From Rotaria sordida (Eukaryota; Rotifera; Eurotatoria; Philodinida; Philodinidae): a DNA stretch of 64,000 nt. A program made the translations under genes and the position numbers. The DNA is taken from positions 1 to 64,000 of the forward strand of contig CAJNOL010000822.1 of assembly GCA_905250125.1 (NCBI GenBank), written 5' to 3'. The notes under the pieces are model-generated. The model was given only the letters and a program-made list of their open reading frames with translations, had not been told where the DNA came from and did not search any database. Shown here one piece after another: positions 27,001 through 52,329 of this stretch; the stretch's first letter is position 1; the number at the start of each line of letters is the position of its first letter.

Positions 27001-27151
27001 ATTTGGTTTGATATTAGTTTTATTTTCATTAATTCTTTATGTAAAATCTCATCGATTGAAAATCGAAGATTTTAAATTAAAAAAAGCAACTGAAACAATG
27101 ATTTCAATCAATCACGATAATTCAAAATTAATTCATCAAGTCGAGGAATGA
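24083..27151 (+). CDS. TMEM62: TMEM62-like membrane metallophosphoesterase
   Basis: Thirteen exons join in frame: 24083-24217, 24275-24389, 24461-24607, 24677-24722, 24784-24934, 24990-25222, 25295-25447, 25520-25688, 25750-25860, 25921-26002, 26431-26547, 26600-26718 and 26780-27151 (1950 nt, 649 aa; human TMEM62 is about 643). An N-terminal hydrophobic signal is followed by a calcineurin-like phosphoesterase domain with metal-binding motifs in order: DTH (48-50), GDL (84-86), GNHD (130-133), GHYP, and GHLH. A beta-rich segment follows, then several transmembrane helices in the C-terminal third. The topology puts the phosphatase-like domain in the lumen or outside. The physiological substrate of TMEM62 is not established. 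All metal-ligand motifs are intact, so it looks active. Exon 7 uses a GTTATT donor. Confidence 0.93.
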
Positions 27152-28072
27152 TAAGAATTTTTAGATGCAATTAAATTTCAATAATCTATGTACAGATATA
27201 TCAAATTATTTTTATAGATAGTTTATTAATTTAATCGAGTATAATGTTAATCATGCATTTTTTTTTTTTTGTAATAAAAAAATTTCGAATAAGATTGATA
27301 ACAGTGTTTATTGGAGATAATACAACGATTTTGAGAAAAAAATCTAACAAATGTGAATAATTTCTATAAGACAATATGTCAGTGATTGATTATTAATCAA
27401 AAAATCGAACTACTAACTAAATTTCATTATAAGTGGTTTTTTTTCGCAAACTATAATATTCATCTATAACGATTGTTTCTTAGGAAAATTTTGTCGAACA
27501 AAATATTTCATAGAAAATAGATCCTAATTAATCTAATTATATTATCTAGAAGATATTTAAGTTTCTCTTCAGAAAAACCGAAATCCCGATAAACATGTGG
27601 AAAGATTGTCTGAAATGTGATCTGTCATAATCGAGATGGATTATTGGTCGACATCCCATTTTTAATGTAATTTTCGACGATTTCTATCATCTTCGTTCGA
27701 AAAACACATTTTTTTTTTATAAGTATGGATTTTATGATTTTCATATAGGTAAATAGGAGCTTTGGTAAGTTTTAAAAGTTTCGTAACAAGTTTTACTAAG
27801 TTTCGAAGGTGAAACAGCTTTTTCAATACTCAAGAAAAATTAACTAACTATAGTCCTATCAACTAAAAGTAGAACTTGAATTTTGATTATTTTTTCAAAA
27901 TTTTTCTAAATGCACTTATCCATTCTTATTTAATCGATATTGTATCTATACATGATTGGTGTGTGGTTGTGTAGTACAACTTGTCTACAGTTTATACTAT
28001 TGATATCGTTTCATATTCAATAAATAGAAAGGAATAAATAAAAATTCTTTAGTTTTGAGGGTGTGGGTATTA
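27152..28072. other. Intergenic, nothing recognised
   Basis: Downstream of the TMEM62-like gene. An aataaa-like signal (gtaataaaaaa) lies near 27271. The rest is AT-rich sequence without recognisable genes or repeats. Confidence 0.5.
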
Positions 28073-28410
28073 ATTTGATTTTTACTTGTTCATTGTTCAT
28101 TGCGAAATGGATGATGGCATGACATTAGAGAGAAAACACCAGATAGTACTATATTGCTGTATGAAATCAATTAACTCCTTTCCTTTATTATAAAAGAATC
28201 AACAAGAAGATAATTGTGGCTTGGTGAGAAAAAAGTTTTAGCTCTACCTTTCTTTTCATCATGGCGCAATTATCTTCTTGTTGACTCTTTTATAACAAAG
28301 GAAAGGAGTTAATTGATTTCATACTGCAATATAGTAGTATCTGGTGTTCTCTCTCTAATGTCATGCCATCATCCATTTCGCAATGAACAGGGAACAAGTA
28401 AAAATCAAAT
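28073..28410. mobile_element. 338-bp foldback MITE
   Basis: An almost fully palindromic element. It begins atttgatttttacttgttc and ends with the near-exact inverse. The arms pair for about 150 bp with few mismatches (for example aaggagttaattgatttcat at about 28305 against its inverse at about 28167), leaving a small central loop near 28235. No coding frame and no obvious target duplication are seen. High arm identity suggests a young insertion. Other copies cannot be checked from this window. Confidence 0.8.
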
Positions 28411-29855
28411 GAACTACTTTTGACTCGTATTTTGTGAATATCTTACTAAAACGTCAGAGTATATAGCTGAAAATTTTATCATGGTCTCAACGTATTCTAA
28501 AAACTTCAAACGATATGAAAGTATCTGACACTCAAACAATTTTTGAAAGAAGAATGAACTGTATACAAAGTGATCTTATTTTTTTTTTGGAAAATCCATA
28601 ACCAACAGATTTTTATTCCTTATCTAATTGAATCATTGAAATATAACGCCTTGTTGGCATTCACATAATAGTAAATATTATCATGGTCCGTGAATTTCAA
28701 TCGAATACAGTTAATGATCATTTATAATTAACATTAATTTTATCTAATATCTATTTCGAAATCTATCTATTAGAACTTTATTGTACAACACAGGTGTTTC
28801 ACTGAGTTATGGATTTGCATAAATTTTTGTTTTCAATTCTTTTTAGTATTTAGTATAAAAATTCTTTTGTATGTTAATTTGGAAGAAAAAAAAATCGACA
28901 TTTTTCTTTTGTTCTTTTGATTTTTCGAGAGAAAAAACTAAATAGTTTTATTAAAAATATCATTATTATATTCAAAAATAAGTGAAATTATTACAATAAG
29001 ATCAAAAAATATCTTTAAATAGAGTTGCACCAATTTCTAGAACATAATGTCACAGATGAGATCTTTTCTTATTTAGAATGTAACTCCCTGTTTATATTGA
29101 TATTAGATTTCTTTTTTGGTCTATCTAAGGCTGTGGTCGAAATTCATGGAATAGAAAACAAAGACTTCTGAATCAGTCGAAAGTACGTATTTTTAAGTTT
29201 TTCTACGACAAAGCTCAGTTGATTTTACATTAGATGAAAAGAGCGTTCAAAACTTTTTACAACTCGCATTAAAAATCGTTGAAAGTTGGTAATGTTCAAT
29301 ACTGAAAATGTTTCAATGTTCGAATAGAAATTCGAGGAATTGATTCGTCCCTACTTAAAAACTGCATATCTAGTATTAAGAACTACTAAATCCCTGACAA
29401 TTTTTCATGCCTGTCGTAATAGACCAAAAAAAAAAATGAATCAGAGTTAGAGACATGGAGGGCCAAAGTTTTTGGTTCCGGTAACTTTTTTATCTATCGG
29501 TCTAGAGAAAACTATTTTAGAATTTCTTCGTATCACGTCTAAAATAATTCTTCAATACTCTGTTTTTTTTTATTTATTTAACTAACGACTAGCATTTTGT
29601 TTTATCATCTTTCTTCAATTATGCTCTCATTCATATGGTTTAAAAGATAACTTGCTTAAAAGCATAGAATATTTTACTATAAACTGGTGTTCCGGTCCCA
29701 ATTTCAGCAATTGTTCTTTCTTGTGGTTCTGCGCATGCACAAGCAGGGCTGATATTAATAATTAACAGGAAGTTACAATCTGAATAAGATTAAAAAAGTC
29801 ATCTTTGAGATAATGTTCTAGGGATCGGTGCATTCCTATCTTTTAACGTACAAAA
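28411..29855. other. Intergenic gap with a hAT-like terminus
   Basis: No gene is seen. At 29822-29838 the minus strand reads taggaatgcaccgatcc, which resembles the terminal sequence of many hAT-superfamily elements; I could not find the matching other end. A somewhat GC-richer stretch lies at about 29690-29750. Confidence 0.4.
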
Positions 29856-32800
29856 TTAAACATGAGAAAACATTTGTTGATTTAATTGTTTACATATATA
29901 TCTAACTTGTGTTTTTAAATCTTCATGATGATTTATTTGATAAATATGAATTACTTTTCCTGATGATTTTATAATTAAATTAATAATTGTTTGTAAATAA
30001 ATAATAATTTGTTGATAAATATTATTTGATATAAAAATAAGATCATATTTTTTCCAATCATTATTTATATGAAATGGTTTACCTTGTAAAATTGTTTTAG
30101 TTGTTAAATTTGAATTAATGAAATGTTGATCATCATCAATAAAATAAGCTAATACTGTAGTTTTATTTGATGATTTTGATTGAAATAATTGAAGAAGATC
30201 ATCACTAAGTATAAATGGATATTGATGATACCAACTTTCAATTCGATGTTCTTGATCAGTTATTAATATAAAACGTGGATCATTTTTATTATATGAAGAT
30301 TTTATCTCCATAGCACTACGAGAACGTGGAACTTGAGGTTTTAATTTTGTCTTAGATTTTAATGAAATATTTGAAAGAATTTCTGAACAATTAGATGATT
30401 CAGAAACTATTGGACCAGCTGTCTTTTCTATTTCTTCTTCTTGTTTTACGTCTGGAAATCGAGGAGAAGGTATTGATGAGACTAGAGGATCATCATTATT
30501 CGATACATCCGATGTTAATAAGTGAACATGTTTCTCGGTAGTCGATTGTATTAACGTTGATGGTGAAGCAGAATGAATACGTCCTAATGCTGTTGATGGT
30601 GGTTTTATTTGTTTAGTTTTTATTTTCAATGAATGATTATTAGCCATTAATAGAGGAGAATGCAGTGGTTTTGCTGCTACAGTTAATGGTTCAAAGGTTG
30701 GATGAGAATAAGTTTCTGTTGCTCGTCGTTTTATCCGAGTACGAGATAAAGGATTTTGTGAAATTGGTATCATTGTTGGTGTACGAATAATATTCGAAGT
30801 AGGCCTTAAATTCATTGATGAATGTTTACCTATTTTTAAAAAGTTTCTTTTTAAAATTTATTTACATATTTTATTATGATATTTGATCAACGAAATGAAT
30901 GATCAGATAATGAATTAGACTAGTCATTTATCTATGATAGAAGAATATCAGAATTTAGATGAGTCTAAATCAGAGCTGTCAGTCTGGCAAGTAGAGTCCA
31001 TCAGATTCCGTCCGAATTCAGAAAATTTTGGACTCGATAGGCTCTGCTGGCAGGTCACCAGTCTAGGCTGAATTTTGGAATTCTGGCTTGGCCTGATCCG
31101 TCCATATAATATTGGATCGAGCTAGACCAGATCAAAGTTGTTAACCTGTGTATAATGTAATATTATTTTCTGTAGTATAACTTGAAACAGAAAATGGCAG
31201 CAAAAGCTCATGATACTGTGGGGATATCGGTGTGAGTCACCTCTTCACACATGGTCACCCATATGCACATCCTATCTTCATGTAAATTAAATGGATTTTT
31301 AAAAAACAGAAATATCAATGGGTCTGGTTTATTCTGCATGCTACCGAGCCAAGTCGAAAAAAGGTCTCTTGACAGTTCTGCCCTAAGTTATCGAGAAAAT
31401 GTTCTTTCTATTGTTAAAAGCAATTGTACAGTAATATATCCACCTGACCAAAATAAACTGAAAACCGTATTTTTTTTGATTATTTCTTCTCACTATCATT
31501 CTTCTATCGCATATTTATATCATAGATACATCCTCAATTACGTAACCTATTCTGAAAGTTTCACTTCTATAGAGTGAGAATTGGTCGAGAAAACAATAAA
31601 TCTGTCTCATGTAGTTATGTATTACTGAGACCATATTTTTTTGATTTCTCTACCATTTTAGATACTATTTAGAATATCGTGTGGTAGTTAGGTATTTCTG
31701 AGACATGACTGTGCAACGAGACATCTTAAGATGTCTCGTTGCACAGTCATGTCTCAAAACTACGTAACTACCACACGATATTCTAAATAGGATCTAAAAT
31801 GATAGAGAAATCAAAAAAATAGAAAATATTATTCCAGTAATACATAACTACATAAGACATATTTATTGTTTTCTCTGCCAATTCTCAGTCTATAGAAGTG
31901 AAACTTTCAGAACAGGTTACGCAATTGAGGATGTATCTATGATATAAATATGAGATAGAACAATGATAGTGCGAAGAAATAATGGAAAATATACGGTTTT
32001 CGATTTATTTTGACCAAGGAAACATATCAATTTATGTATAGAAATAATTCGAATGAAATCTCATTGAGGATTTTCTTGAGAATGATATATCTGAATCGCC
32101 CTTCATTCAGAACTATGTATACCATGTTGATCCTGATGTGTTATAAGTACTCGGAAAACAGTTTGCACCTTTAGCTTATTGCTGCGGGGATACTACATTT
32201 TTATGATACTTTTTAACTTAGTGCGTTAGTCCATCTCAGGAACAAGAGGAAAATTGGCTTCCAAATTTTGACTTGAGACTTTGCACAGAGATAGGATTTA
32301 ATGAGAATAGTTTATGGTGAAAGTTTCAAGCCTTTGGATTTGCTTCTATTCTTATATCACGATAGGAGCAAATCAAAAGGTTTGAAACTTTCACCATAAA
32401 CTTATTCTCGACAAAGTCTGTCTCTGTGCAAAGTTTCAAGTCGAAACTCGAAAAACAGTTTTTCCTGTGTTGTTGAAAGGAGGAGTACCGTATTGAGTTA
32501 AAAAATACTATAAAAAATTATTATTCTCGCAGCAATAAGTTAAAAGCCTAAACTCTTTTCAGCGATATTCAAAGCTCCTTAGGGCCTACATGATGTTCAC
32601 AGTTCCGACTTAAAAGCGATAAATCATTTGAACAACTTATCTCGTACGAATGGAAATAGTAATTGAATTTTTATGAGAACTGTTACAATATTTTAGTAAA
32701 CAAAATGTATTTTATGAAATGAATACATTTGCATTCTTCAATAAAATTCTATTTAATTATTTCAATGATATATAACTTACCAACCTGATTCATGTTTAAA

Positions 32801-33442
32801 TTTGTTGATTTTGTTCTCTTCAGATTGTTGATTAATAACTTGTTTAAGTGCTTCAAATGAAAATCCATCACAATTAAAAAGTGACGTAGATGGATCTACA
32901 ACAACTTGTTCATTTGTTGCAAGACGTTTTAATTCAGCTAATGATTCTCTCAATTGAAACCAAGTATCTGAATCAATTTGAGCGTGTTTTTGAGTTTGTT
33001 GTTTTAATCGTATTCTTTCTTGCATATGTTTACGTCGTTCATGTGTTTGTTTTGGAAAATTTTTTAATAAAATTTCTTCTGAATTTGTATTTACTGGAAT
33101 TGTCAATTGAGCTGATTTAACTCGAATAGGTTGTAAATGATAAGGTGGATAAGTCGATGAGACTAATGATATGTTATCAATTGTTGAACAAATATCAGGT
33201 GTTGGAGTTGGTTGATGAAGTGGTGGAGGTGAAAAAAGACGTGATTCTCTTAAAATGTGAGCATTATGTCGACTAAGATATTTTCTTGATAAAGTTTCAA
33301 TTTGATTTCGATTATCAACACGTAATTTAAACATATGATTAGTATTGTTATTTGGTAAACTTGTATTTGATCGAGTTATTGATGTTGACCAAGAAGGAAA
33401 TTGATAAAAATTTCCAAGAGATGATTCATCATAATAATTCAT
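29856..33442 (-). CDS. Unrecognised two-exon gene downstream of EML
   Basis: Two long frames, 32785-33442 and 29856-30829, join in one phase through a CAG|GTTGGT donor and an AATAG acceptor, giving 1632 nt (543 aa). The same type of donor is proven by homology in the neighbouring EML gene. The first exon starts at an ATG and is polar, with proline-rich patches and a basic helical stretch (RRKHMQERIRLKQQ). The second is Ser/Thr-rich and probably disordered for about 190 residues, then folds into a C-terminal alpha/beta-looking region of about 130 residues (FILITDQEHRIESWY ... YDLIFISNNIYQQII). I recognise no family. The intron is about 1.95 kb and holds two palindromes. Alternatively these are two genes: the first frame would end HESGW-stop, and the second has its own ATG at 30815. 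Confidence 0.5.
31445..32010. mobile_element. Zero-loop palindrome in the intron
   Basis: The arms meet at 31727/31728 in aacgagacatcttaag and its inverse with no spacer. They stay recognisably complementary for about 280 bp each way, including more than 30 perfect pairs at the centre and blocks such as tatatcatagatacatcctc near 31515 against its inverse near 31940. There is no coding capacity. It is a foldback transposon or a recent inverted duplication; arm identity is highest at the centre. Confidence 0.75.
32150..32575. mobile_element. Second foldback in the same intron
   Basis: The inverted arms pair around a centre near 32360: tttgaaactttcaccataaa (about 32379) faces its inverse near 32325, and further out gcttattgctgcg (about 32174) faces cgcagcaataag (about 32535). 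Arms are about 200 bp with moderate divergence. It lies directly beside the 31445-32010 palindrome, possibly as part of one larger compound structure. Confidence 0.65.
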
Positions 33443-33462
33443 TTTCGATTTATCTTTTTTAT

Positions 33463-33464
33463 CT
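33463..33464 (-). promoter_or_regulatory. Candidate trans-splice acceptor before the gene after EML
   Basis: On the minus strand, ctgattttag ends 20 nt before the ATG at 33442 and 126 nt after the EML stop (33590). A TTTTAG acceptor with a 20-nt leader in a 147-nt gap between two same-strand genes is what a spliced-leader acceptor in an operon looks like. Spliced-leader trans-splicing is known in rotifers, but the host is not proven to be one, and no spliced-leader gene is seen here. Confidence 0.4.
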
Positions 33465-33589
33465 AAAATCAGTTTTCGTTTTTAAAAACTATTGGTAAAA
33501 AAGAAAACTCAAAAATGAAAAAAAAAAACCGTTAGACATATGTTTATAGTTTGCATTATTAATTAATGATTGAAGAAAAAAACAAACAA

Positions 33590-46777
<13,188 letters not shown>

Positions 46778-47571
46778 TATGAATAGTAAAAAAATTAATA
46801 TTCAAACATTTAGACAAGAATTTAATAAGATTACAAACAGTATATAAATATATACGTCACCATCGAATCGTTCATTGCTATGAAACGAATGTTGATAGAA
46901 GTTCGAAAATAAGAGGGCGACACTTATGCATCTGTCATCAACAAGCGACATCGAATACAGTCATCAATAAGAATCTTATTCATTCATATTCCATTAATTA
47001 AGAGAAAAAAAACAGTATTTCGCATTTGAATATCCATTCATAAGCAATTCTAAATCGGTTATTTTTGATTATATATAATACATAAATATAATTGATCTTT
47101 TTCTTTTGTTCTTTATATTATGCGTATAAAAACCAATTACTGTATTTAGAAAAACGAAAGCAACTATGCATGTCATATTCAAATGCGTTAAATGACTTAA
47201 TACGTTAAAAAAGCCAATAAAAAAATTATTGAGATTAAGTTTTATAAATGGTAAATGTCAAATCTAATCATCATTATCAATAAATAAAGAAAAAAAATCA
47301 CAAGATAAGAACAAAAAAAGTCAATGGATATATCGATTGATGCAATGATAACTTATAGATTGAACCATATATGCATATTATCGATTCGAACAGTAACATA
47401 TGAAAAAGTTCTAATTTATGCTGTTGTCCTCTATCTTAATGTGTTTGTCAGCGTTGATTAGAACGAGAGCATGTCGTTCTTCTAAAAAAGAATAAATATA
47501 CAAATGAAATGACAACAACAATCATTTAGCAAGATAAATATCGGACATTGTCATCAATGTCAATCAATATA

Positions 47572-47610
<39 letters not shown>

Positions 47611-48122
47611 CTATGGGCTTGTCATAAAATATATATATAGTCAAAGAAATTTGAATAATGTGAATTGTCAAAAAAAAAAATTAAGTTTTGTTAAATATTA
47701 GTCTATCTGACTTTTATTTTTGTTTAACACAATAAGTCATTTATCTGTATCATCATCGTCAATAAATCAATCGTTCGTTCTTTGACTGATTTCTTCATGA
47801 CAGAATATTGTTATTGCGACGTTAAAAAAATAACGATTGATAATGAATGATTAATGTTAGTCGCATTTGCAACAATCTTATGTGAAGCCTCATTTACTTA
47901 ACGATTGATCAAGACCATTATTAGTTAAAGAGAAGATTTGACTAATGAAAGACCAATAATGATGATTATACACACATCAAGACAACACGTGTATCTCTCG
48001 ACATGTTTTCTCTTATTATCTGTCGGTCAGCTAATGGCGATGACAAGTCGATAGAGAAGTTAACCTCTTCTGTCACAACTGTCGGCATTCATCATTTCAA
48101 TTAATGTTGGTTATTATCGAGG

Positions 48123-48171
<49 letters not shown>

Positions 48172-48740
48172 TTTTTAAAGAACATTTCATATTACTGTCA
48201 TTGAATGATTAATATTTATTTTAAAATAAATGATATATCTGTTTAATATTGAATATAATTTATTTTATGAACATATTTGACATGAATCGTGTGTTTGTTA
48301 CACGTTTATCATTTAAAAATATATATTTATGCCGATTGACAAATGATAGATGAATGTATATGTAAAATCCAAGTTAGAAATCGGCACGCTACATCGCCAT
48401 CAGAGAGAATAAATGGCATCTCTTATTCATTATTGTCATCACTCATCGTTTTCTTTCTAATTGTCATATGTCAAGCAGTAGTGCACGTATATTCGCTTGG
48501 GAGTCTCAAGTATGATCATCATTTATCACACATACAAATCCGTTCTTGTTTTTTTTTTCTTCTTTTCTCGTTTTTTTTTTTTTGCTTTCTCTTTCTCTTT
48601 CTCTATATGACTGTAAAAGAGAGAGAGCGAGAAAGAACAGAAACAGAGATATAAGGAAAAGCTTTAATTCATTGACTTCATAGATAAAGAGTAGAAATAA
48701 TAACAAACAATCATCATTGTCATCAAAAAAAAAAAGCAAA
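46778..48740. other. Bidirectional promoter gap between EML and the NET gene
   Basis: Two genes diverge from this 2-kb interval. It contains two long (TA)n microsatellites (about 47567-47608 and 48128-48166), several ATTGA/TCAAT-rich stretches between 47700 and 48060, and a C/T-rich (ctctttct) tract at 48575-48605 just before GA repeats (48619-48627). No third gene is supported; a 103-codon frame at 48343-48654 ends in low-complexity sequence. Confidence 0.5.
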
Positions 48741-49599
48741 ATGTCTTCAACGACAACAACGAAAACTTATTCAAAATCGGACTATTTGCAACCATCTTCA
48801 TCAAATTCAGTAAATATTTTTCTTTTATTTTTGAAATAAAATAAAAATAGTTTTATTTTTCATTCAATAGTATGATTCAAGTCAAAGTCCATTAGCTCTT
48901 TTAGCTCAAACATGTTCAAGTATTGGAAAAGATAGTCCATCATCTCCTTCATCAATTGTAAATTCAATTCCACCTACAATAACATCTCTTTCTACAAAAT
49001 CTTCATCGAATCTATTGAATACTGATAAATCATTTTCATCAACTAAACGTTCATCACCTTCACAGTTAAATAATATAAATACCCGTAAAAAATCTGCACT
49101 TCCATTAAAAACAAATATTCAATCAACATCATCATCTTTCATCGAACCACATCTATTATCAAATCATTTAACACCTCTATATGATCCAAATAAATCTGTA
49201 GCTACATTACTTCTTCGTTCTTCTCTTGCTTATTTAGCTTCGCAACAACATTCATATTCTTCAATATGTACAATACCTGGTTGTTTACAATGCGAAACAG
49301 TTCGATATATTCTTTCAAACTCAATAAATAATCAACCATATATTTGTCATTGGTCATCATGTAATGCAAGATTTTATTCAAATGATGAATTAAGTGAACA
49401 TATTCGATATAGTCATAGAACATCAAAAATATCTCATTATCATCATCACCATCGTCATCATCGTTTTCATCCATATTTAAATACATCAAGGATAATTGAA
49501 GCCAATGATCAGTTACCATTTTTTTATCCTCACTTGTCTTTATTACCAATGACAGAAACCAAACTACGTACGAATAATAATACAAATAACAATAATTAA
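48741..49599 (+). CDS. NET-family (Noc/Elbow/ZNF703-like) zinc-finger repressor
   Basis: Two exons, 48741-48809 and 48871-49599, encode 265 aa. The N-terminal YLQPSSSNS followed by the buttonhead-type box SPLALLAQTCSSIGKDSP matches the conserved opening of ZNF503/ZNF703 and fly Noc/Elbow. Further on, CTIPGCLQCE and PYICHWSSCNARFYSNDELSEH give the family's paired cysteine knuckle plus its single atypical C2H2 finger. Here the finger is C-X4-C-X12-H-X4-H, shorter between the cysteines than the C-X8-C of vertebrate members. A His-rich run and an Asn-rich C-terminus follow. NET proteins are nuclear corepressor-type regulators acting in developmental patterning; DNA binding by the lone finger is doubtful. 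I cannot choose between Noc, Elbow and Tlp-1 orthology. Confidence 0.87.
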
Positions 49600-52329
49600 T
49601 CTTCATTTCATCGTTATTTTCTTTTTTAAGCCGAGGTCATTTTCATTTATGTTTTCTTTTTTTCTTCTTTTTTCTTTTGTTTTACTATATTCATTGAATA
49701 ATAGATGAAGTGATATCTTTTGCTTTTTTTTGTATTTTATCAGTAATCAAAGAAATTAACGCACATTTCATTGTGCAACTACTCATATGATCAGACATTT
49801 GTATAAACATACCGTATGATTGACACGAGCAATGATGATGGCTTGTCTGTCATCATATATATATACAATGAGAGTATCAAAGTATTCTTAGGTTTTTTTT
49901 CTTTTCCTTGTGTTGATTATAGAAATATGTATATCTGATCAAGTTTATTTGTTGATACAATCCTATCTTTCCATCTTAATATTCTTCGTATATTATCAAT
50001 GTGTCAAAGATTTTTTCTTTGATATCAAGGCTATCACATATGTTATACTGATGATTAGAAGAAAAAGATAAATCATTCGATGATTGTTAATTGTAAATGA
50101 AAGGCACTTTCTCTCTTTTTTCATTTTGTACAACAAAAAATTTTTCTTTGGTTGTTTTCTATGACATTGGTGTCATATGAAAAGCATAGAGATAATGTTA
50201 ATACATCAATGAATTGCTTATACAACTACTTAATAAGTGTGTCGTTTCAACCGACATGTATCGATTAATTTCCTTCATTGAATTCGTTCTTTCATGCAAA
50301 TATTGTTTTCATTATAAATATTTATACGGATCGGTTAGTGGAATGAATTGTAGATTGACATACTTGACGAGATTGTTGTCCGTTTCTCAGCTAGGATTCT
50401 TGACTAGGGAGAGGTGCACTTTTCTTCCTTCTCAAAATGTCCGATTTTTCTGCAAATTTTTAAAGCTTCGTAGTAACTTTGAATAGAAACTGGATTTTGG
50501 AACACCATTTGCCTTTCTGTGGCAGAAAGTGAAATAAAAATAAACTGATAATGTCATTACGAGGTGAATAGAAACGGAGCGAGCCGTGGGAAAGTGATGA
50601 CCCGGTGGCAGATTGTCTGTTATGGAAGAAGACAGGTCACAGTGAATTTCGTTCTACTCTCATCGTCACCACTTTTTGCACTCCAAAGAGAAAAGCACTT
50701 GCTTCGAGAATTTTTTGCCTCTCCTGCCCCTAAATAATATTGATAACCCTGTTTCTGGCCGAAGATTTTTAGAGTGTTAATTTTTTCTTTGTTTTGGCTT
50801 GTTCGAAATATGCTTTGAGGTATCCACTATCTACTGGAGATATTTCAAGAATTAATATATAACTATAAAAGTCGAAAAAATGGAAGACCAGCTGAAAAAC
50901 ATCAAAATTTACACCTTATTTCGCTGATTTAGAAAAATGGTTTTTTCGACATAAAAAAAGTGAAGAACCGTGTCTGTTTCGCAGACACAATACATTCGAT
51001 CGAGCTGACACTTTCTTCTTCTTATACTAGAAAGTGTTTAGAGTGCCTGCTTATGTTTGTTTCAAAATATGATATATCGCTGGTAAATATTCGTCTTCAT
51101 ATATTATTAATACCTAACTGAATTTTTTAAATAAATCTGCTAAATCAAAGTATATGTAACTCATCAAAAGATTTTCTGTTATGACAAATAATAACATACG
51201 TACTTTAGTTGACAAATATCATCGTAGTCTTATCTTCTCATCCATAAAAATACCAGTTATCATAAAAACTTGATTCATTACATACGTAAAATTCATGATT
51301 TCTATAATTTGAAAGTGTAATAAAATAGAAGAAAGACTTATGTTTCTCTCTCTGCTCACGTTCGACATTTTGTCTCTATTATTCATTATCAATGAATATA
51401 CTAACGAATGATCGGAAAGTTTTGCAACAAGATGTTTGTTCAGTTTTGACCTATTAGAAAGTATTTCCGACGAGTAAAAAGTTATAATTTTGTGTTCTTT
51501 TTCAATATGAGATTAGAAATTTTTTGTCTTAGTGTTTGTTCGAGAGTGGTCAAATAATCTTTGAAAAGCCTAAAAAATTAGTTTAGACGGAACCTGTACA
51601 TGGACATTTCCTGTGAATATGTTTGTTCATTTTAGGCTGTTTGAAAACATTTCAGATGAGCCAAGAACTATAAGTCGCGATCAAAATTTGAATAAAAGTT
51701 CTGAGAGTCGATTTTTTTGTAGATTGGACATTTCTCTATAAAATTTTATGTTGAACGAAGCTGTAGCTTTTATCCAAATGAAGAGAAAAAAAAAGCGTGA
51801 AATAGTGCATTTTGTAGGGTAGATTTTCATCTACAAACTGATATATAAATAAACATCCTAACTTTTTAGTTTCTAAACGCAAAAAGTGAAAATACAAAAT
51901 TTTTTGATCCAAACTAGTTGTTTAGGCTTGTTAAAGATTGTTACACTACTCTCGAATAAAGATTGAAACTACATTTCATAAGTGCATATTGAAAAAGAGT
52001 AAAATATCATAGCTTTTGATACGTTGGAAATACTTTCTAGTGATTAATATGAAAGAGAACAAGTTGTACATAATGATATCTTTTATCTTTTTGAAGAGAA
52101 TAGATATAAAATAGAATTGATCGTTCGATTTCCATATAAATAATAATTTATTTTCAATAAATACAAATGCAAATTTTTTTTTTTCAATATACAAAAAAAG
52201 CAAGATAAATAGTTCATTTCAATATAAATATTGGAAGATAACTTCATCTGAATTCTAAACATTTGAGATCTATAAAAATGAAAACGCATAAGAAGAACAA
52301 AACAAACTAAAAAGTCTCTACAATGCATG
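49600..52329. other. Convergent intergenic gap
   Basis: About 2.7 kb between the convergent NET and EF-hand genes. The left kilobase is T-rich and probably includes the NET 3' untranslated region. A GC-richer stretch at about 50370-51030 has no recognised gene. A foldback lies at about 51537-51961. No RNA genes were seen. Confidence 0.5.
51537..51961. mobile_element. Foldback element
   Basis: The left arm ttcgagagtggtcaaataatc...aagcctaaa faces its inverse at the right end (tttaggcttgttaaagattg ... ctctcgaa). Pairing is clear for about 60-70 bp at each end and weaker toward the centre. No coding frame or target duplication was recognised. Confidence 0.6.

Noticed and set aside
30815-30829. 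Independent gene starting at the ATG at 30815
   Set aside because: Possible, but the frame is open upstream to a splice acceptor and joins in phase with the exon at 32785-33442, so I preferred one gene and kept this as an alternative.
30969-31140. Third 8-bp-duplication insertion around a GC-rich patch
   Set aside because: The sequence looks similar in style, but I found no flanking duplication or convincing paired ends.
49202-49606. 134-codon frame antisense to the NET gene
   Set aside because: Shadow of the coding strand; Asp/Tyr-rich because it mirrors His and Asn codons.
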